Source of the DNA: an uncultured Treponema sp. | GTDB lineage: Bacteria; Spirochaetota; Spirochaetia; Treponematales; Treponemataceae | Direction: 5' to 3' | Assembly (NCBI GenBank): GCA_947167745.1 | Contig: CAMVJE010000067.1 | Span: 1 to 7,587, forward strand | DNA length: 7,587 nucleotides | Shown here: one piece after another, positions 6,399-7,587 of the stretch | Layout: each line of letters starts with the position of its first letter | Numbering within the stretch: position 1 is the first letter of the stretch | Notes under the pieces: generated by a model | Databases searched by the model: none | What the model was told of the DNA's origin: nothing | Seen by the model: only the letters and a program-made list of their open reading frames with translations | Translations under genes and position numbers: made by a program

Positions 6399-6443
6399 TT
6401 CCGCAAAAATGAAAAATATTTAAAATTGCGGAATGAAATTTGA
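6363..6443 (+). CDS. Possible 26-residue small protein (very tentative)
   Basis: An ATG at 6363 is preceded by AAGGA (6349-6353) at a nine-base spacing and opens a 26-codon frame beginning MASTKEMLLVDLFRKNEKY, rich in Lys, Glu and Leu, with TGA at 6441-6443. The same frame is open upstream to 6294, so it could equally be the 3' end of a decayed gene. No good promoter is visible upstream and the TGA sits in the loop of a hairpin. Chance is a real possibility in AT-rich DNA. Confidence 0.18.
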   Translation: MASTKEMLLVDLFRKNEKYLKLRNEI

Positions 6444-6484
6444 TTTCTGTTCCGCAAAATCAAATTTTTCTTGAAAATGCGGAA
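6399..6484. repeat. Four alternating TTCCGCA / TGCGGAA boxes upstream of the ATPase gene
   Basis: TTCCGCA occurs at 6399-6405 and 6450-6456; its complement TGCGGAA occurs at 6427-6433 and 6478-6484. Start-to-start steps are 28, 23 and 28 bases, so two inverted-repeat units of the same geometry are repeated 51 bases apart. The first unit has 9-base arms (ATTCCGCAA/TTGCGGAAT). The last box lies between the -35 and -10 elements of the ATPase promoter. This layout fits a repressor operator array, probably for the ATPase gene. No regulator gene is visible in the window. Confidence 0.6.
6426..6457. terminator. Hairpin between the two middle boxes; possible terminator
   Basis: TTGCGGAA (6426-6433) pairs with TTCCGCAA (6450-6457). 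Inside, GAAAT (6435-6439) pairs with ATTTC (6443-6447) around a TTG loop, with a small T against TG bulge. On the minus strand the stem is followed directly by TTTTAAATATTTTT, resembling an intrinsic terminator; on the plus strand a T5 run comes eight bases later. It could stop transcripts in either direction, or simply be a by-product of the paired operator boxes. Confidence 0.35.
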
Positions 6485-6499
6485 TAGAAAGCGTATAAT
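6471..6499 (+). promoter_or_regulatory. Strong sigma70-type promoter for the ATPase gene
   Basis: TTGAAA (6471-6476, 5 of 6 to the -35 consensus), a 17-base spacer and TATAAT (6494-6499, perfect -10 box). The expected start, about seven bases after the -10, falls on the A of the ATG at 6506, so the mRNA should be leaderless. A TGCGGAA box (6478-6484) lies in the spacer, where a bound repressor would block polymerase. Confidence 0.75.
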
Positions 6500-6505
6500 A
6501 CTTGT

Positions 6506-7587
6506 ATGAAAGTATTGGAACGGCAAGATTTTCTGCAAAAACTGATTAACACAATTTACACTCCCGACATAAAGGTCATAACAGGGATTCGTCGAAGCGG
6601 CAAATCTAAGCTTTTGGAAATCTTTATTGAATACCTAAAAAAGCAGATTCCAAACGCAAATATCATTCACATCAATTACAATCTTTTTCAATTTTCTACT
6701 CTAAAAAATGCCGCTGCTTTGAATGAATATGTGGAAAATCTTTATTCCTCAGAAAAAGAAAATTTTCTTTTAATTGACGAAGTTCAGCTTTGTGTGGATT
6801 TTGAGCAGGCTGTCAATTCTTTTCACGCTTCAGAAAAATATCATATCTATATAACTGGTTCCAATGCCTTTCTTCTTTCAAATGATTTGGCAACTTTGTT
6901 TACCGGCAGAACATTTTCTATAGAAGTATTTCCTTTCAGCTTCAAAGAGTTTATTTCTTATTTTGAATGTCAGGATTTGCAGCAGGCTTTTGACCGTTTT
7001 GTGATGGAAGGAGGTATGTCGGGTTCTTATCTGTATGATTCACTTGATGATAAGTATAATTATCTGAATGAAGTTTTTGAGACTTTAATCGTCCGCGATA
7101 TTCAGCAAAAGTATAAAATAAAAAATATTTCTCTTCTGGATATGCTGAATGATTTTCTTGTGGATAACATTTCTTCGGAAATTTCTGCAAGAAGCCTTGC
7201 AAACACTTTGACTTCAAGAGGTAGCAAAGTTGATGATAAAACAGTTTCTTCCTATATAAAATATCTTTGCGCCTCTTATGCCTTTTACAAAGTCCGCCGC
7301 TACGATATAAAAGGAAAAAAATATCTTGCAAGCCAGGACAAATATTATCTTGCTGACCATTCTTTTAAGTATGCAAAACTGGGAACTAAGAATTACGACT
7401 ACGGGCGGATTTACGAAAACATTGTTTGCATTGAGCTTTTACGCCGAGGCTATGAAGTTTACACGGGAGTGCTTTATCAGAAAGAAATTGATTTTGTCGC
7501 CATAAAGCGAAATGAGAAAATCTACATTCAGGTGAGTGATGACATTTCCCGCCCGGAAACAATGGAAAGGGAAACGGCTCCGCTTTT
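6506..7587 (+). CDS. AAA_14 / DUF4143 family ATPase, 3' end cut by window edge
   Basis: The frame is open from ATG at 6506 to the window end (360 codons, no stop). The N-terminal ATPase has Walker A GIRRSGKS (27-34), Walker B FLLIDEVQ (87-94, D91 and E92) and a sensor-like strand ITGSNAFLLS (116-125). The family block GRTFSIEVFPFSFKEF (134-149) follows. The C-terminal half is DUF4143: FETLIVRDI, then YGRIYENIVCIELLRRGYEVYTG and EIDFVAIKRNEKIYIQV, a segment like a degenerate PD-(D/E)XK nuclease fold. Few residues seem to be missing at the end. These ATPases occur in many copies in anaerobes and spirochaetes and their role is unknown. The start matches the usual family N-terminus, yet no Shine-Dalgarno precedes it. 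The gene diverges from the operon and is visibly more AT-rich, which may point to separate acquisition. Confidence 0.93.
   Translation, partial: MKVLERQDFLQKLINTIYTPDIKVITGIRRSGKSKLLEIFIEYLKKQIPNANIIHINYNLFQFSTLKNAAALNEYVENLYSSEKENFLLIDEVQLCVDFEQAVNSFHASEKYHIYITGSNAFLLSNDLATLFTGRTFSIEVFPFSFKEFISYFECQDLQQAFDRFVMEGGMSGSYLYDSLDDKYNYLNEVFETLIVRDIQQKYKIKNISLLDMLNDFLVDNISSEISARSLANTLTSRGSKVDDKTVSSYIKYLCASYAFYKVRRYDIKGKKYLASQDKYYLADHSFKYAKLGTKNYDYGRIYENIVCIELLRRGYEVYTGVLYQKEIDFVAIKRNEKIYIQVSDDISRPETMERETAPL

Noticed and set aside
6290..6538. Minus-strand open frame of 82 codons in the divergent region
   Set aside because: It overlaps the ATPase start and its promoter, has no ribosome site I can see, and its Phe/Arg/Asn-rich text comes from reading the repeated TTCCGCA boxes and AT-rich DNA.
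6951..7331. Minus-strand open frame of 126 codons
   Set aside because: It lies entirely inside the ATPase gene in the opposite direction, and its composition is like an antisense shadow with no domain signature.
1..7587. CRISPR array, tRNA, rRNA or insertion sequence
   Set aside because: No spaced identical repeats, no cloverleaf-like segment, no transposase motif and no terminal inverted repeats were found by reading both strands.

Overview
The window looks like chromosome from an anaerobic diderm bacterium. A gut, rumen or oral Treponema-type spirochaete is my best guess. The basis is the gene content (formylglycine-generating-enzyme-like protein, DUF362, AAA_14/DUF4143 ATPase, a short DXS-like enzyme), many short Sec and lipoprotein signals, and strong purine-rich Shine-Dalgarno sites. 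The taxonomic call is inference; no rRNA or other marker gene is present.

Positions 1-6082 are filled by one tightly packed minus-strand gene run. In transcription order it holds: a cyclophilin-fold lipoprotein (6082-5615), an exported DUF362 protein (5604-4597), a carboxymuconolactone-decarboxylase/cupin fusion (4580-3831), a flavodoxin with a signal peptide (3777-3250), a short DXS/transketolase-like TPP enzyme (3226-1460), an aldo/keto reductase with a signal peptide (1446-475), and a formylglycine-generating-enzyme-like protein cut by the left edge (457 to before 1). Gaps are 10, 16, 53, 23, 13 and 17 bases. A good sigma70-type promoter (TTGACA, 17-base spacer, TACACT; 6194-6166) precedes the first gene, so the run is probably one operon of at least seven genes.

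Positions 6083-6505 form a divergent intergenic region. It holds the operon promoter and a leader of about 78 bases with a possible coupled mini-ORF. It also holds weak traces of short or decayed coding sequence and four alternating TTCCGCA/TGCGGAA boxes with regular spacing. A plus-strand promoter (TTGAAA, 17 bases, TATAAT) follows, with its -10 box only six bases from the next ATG.

From 6506 to the right edge runs a plus-strand AAA_14/DUF4143 ATPase, visibly more AT-rich than the operon and open at the window end. Its mRNA is predicted to be leaderless.

Working idea (inference): the operon is an envelope-directed version of a redox and reactive-carbonyl gene set (cyclophilin-like protein, flavodoxin, CMD/cupin, aldo/keto reductase) that is usually cytoplasmic. 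Five of the seven products carry export signals. The CMD/cupin protein and the TPP enzyme are predicted to stay inside. The flavodoxin has a second, well-placed internal start that would give a cytoplasmic form.
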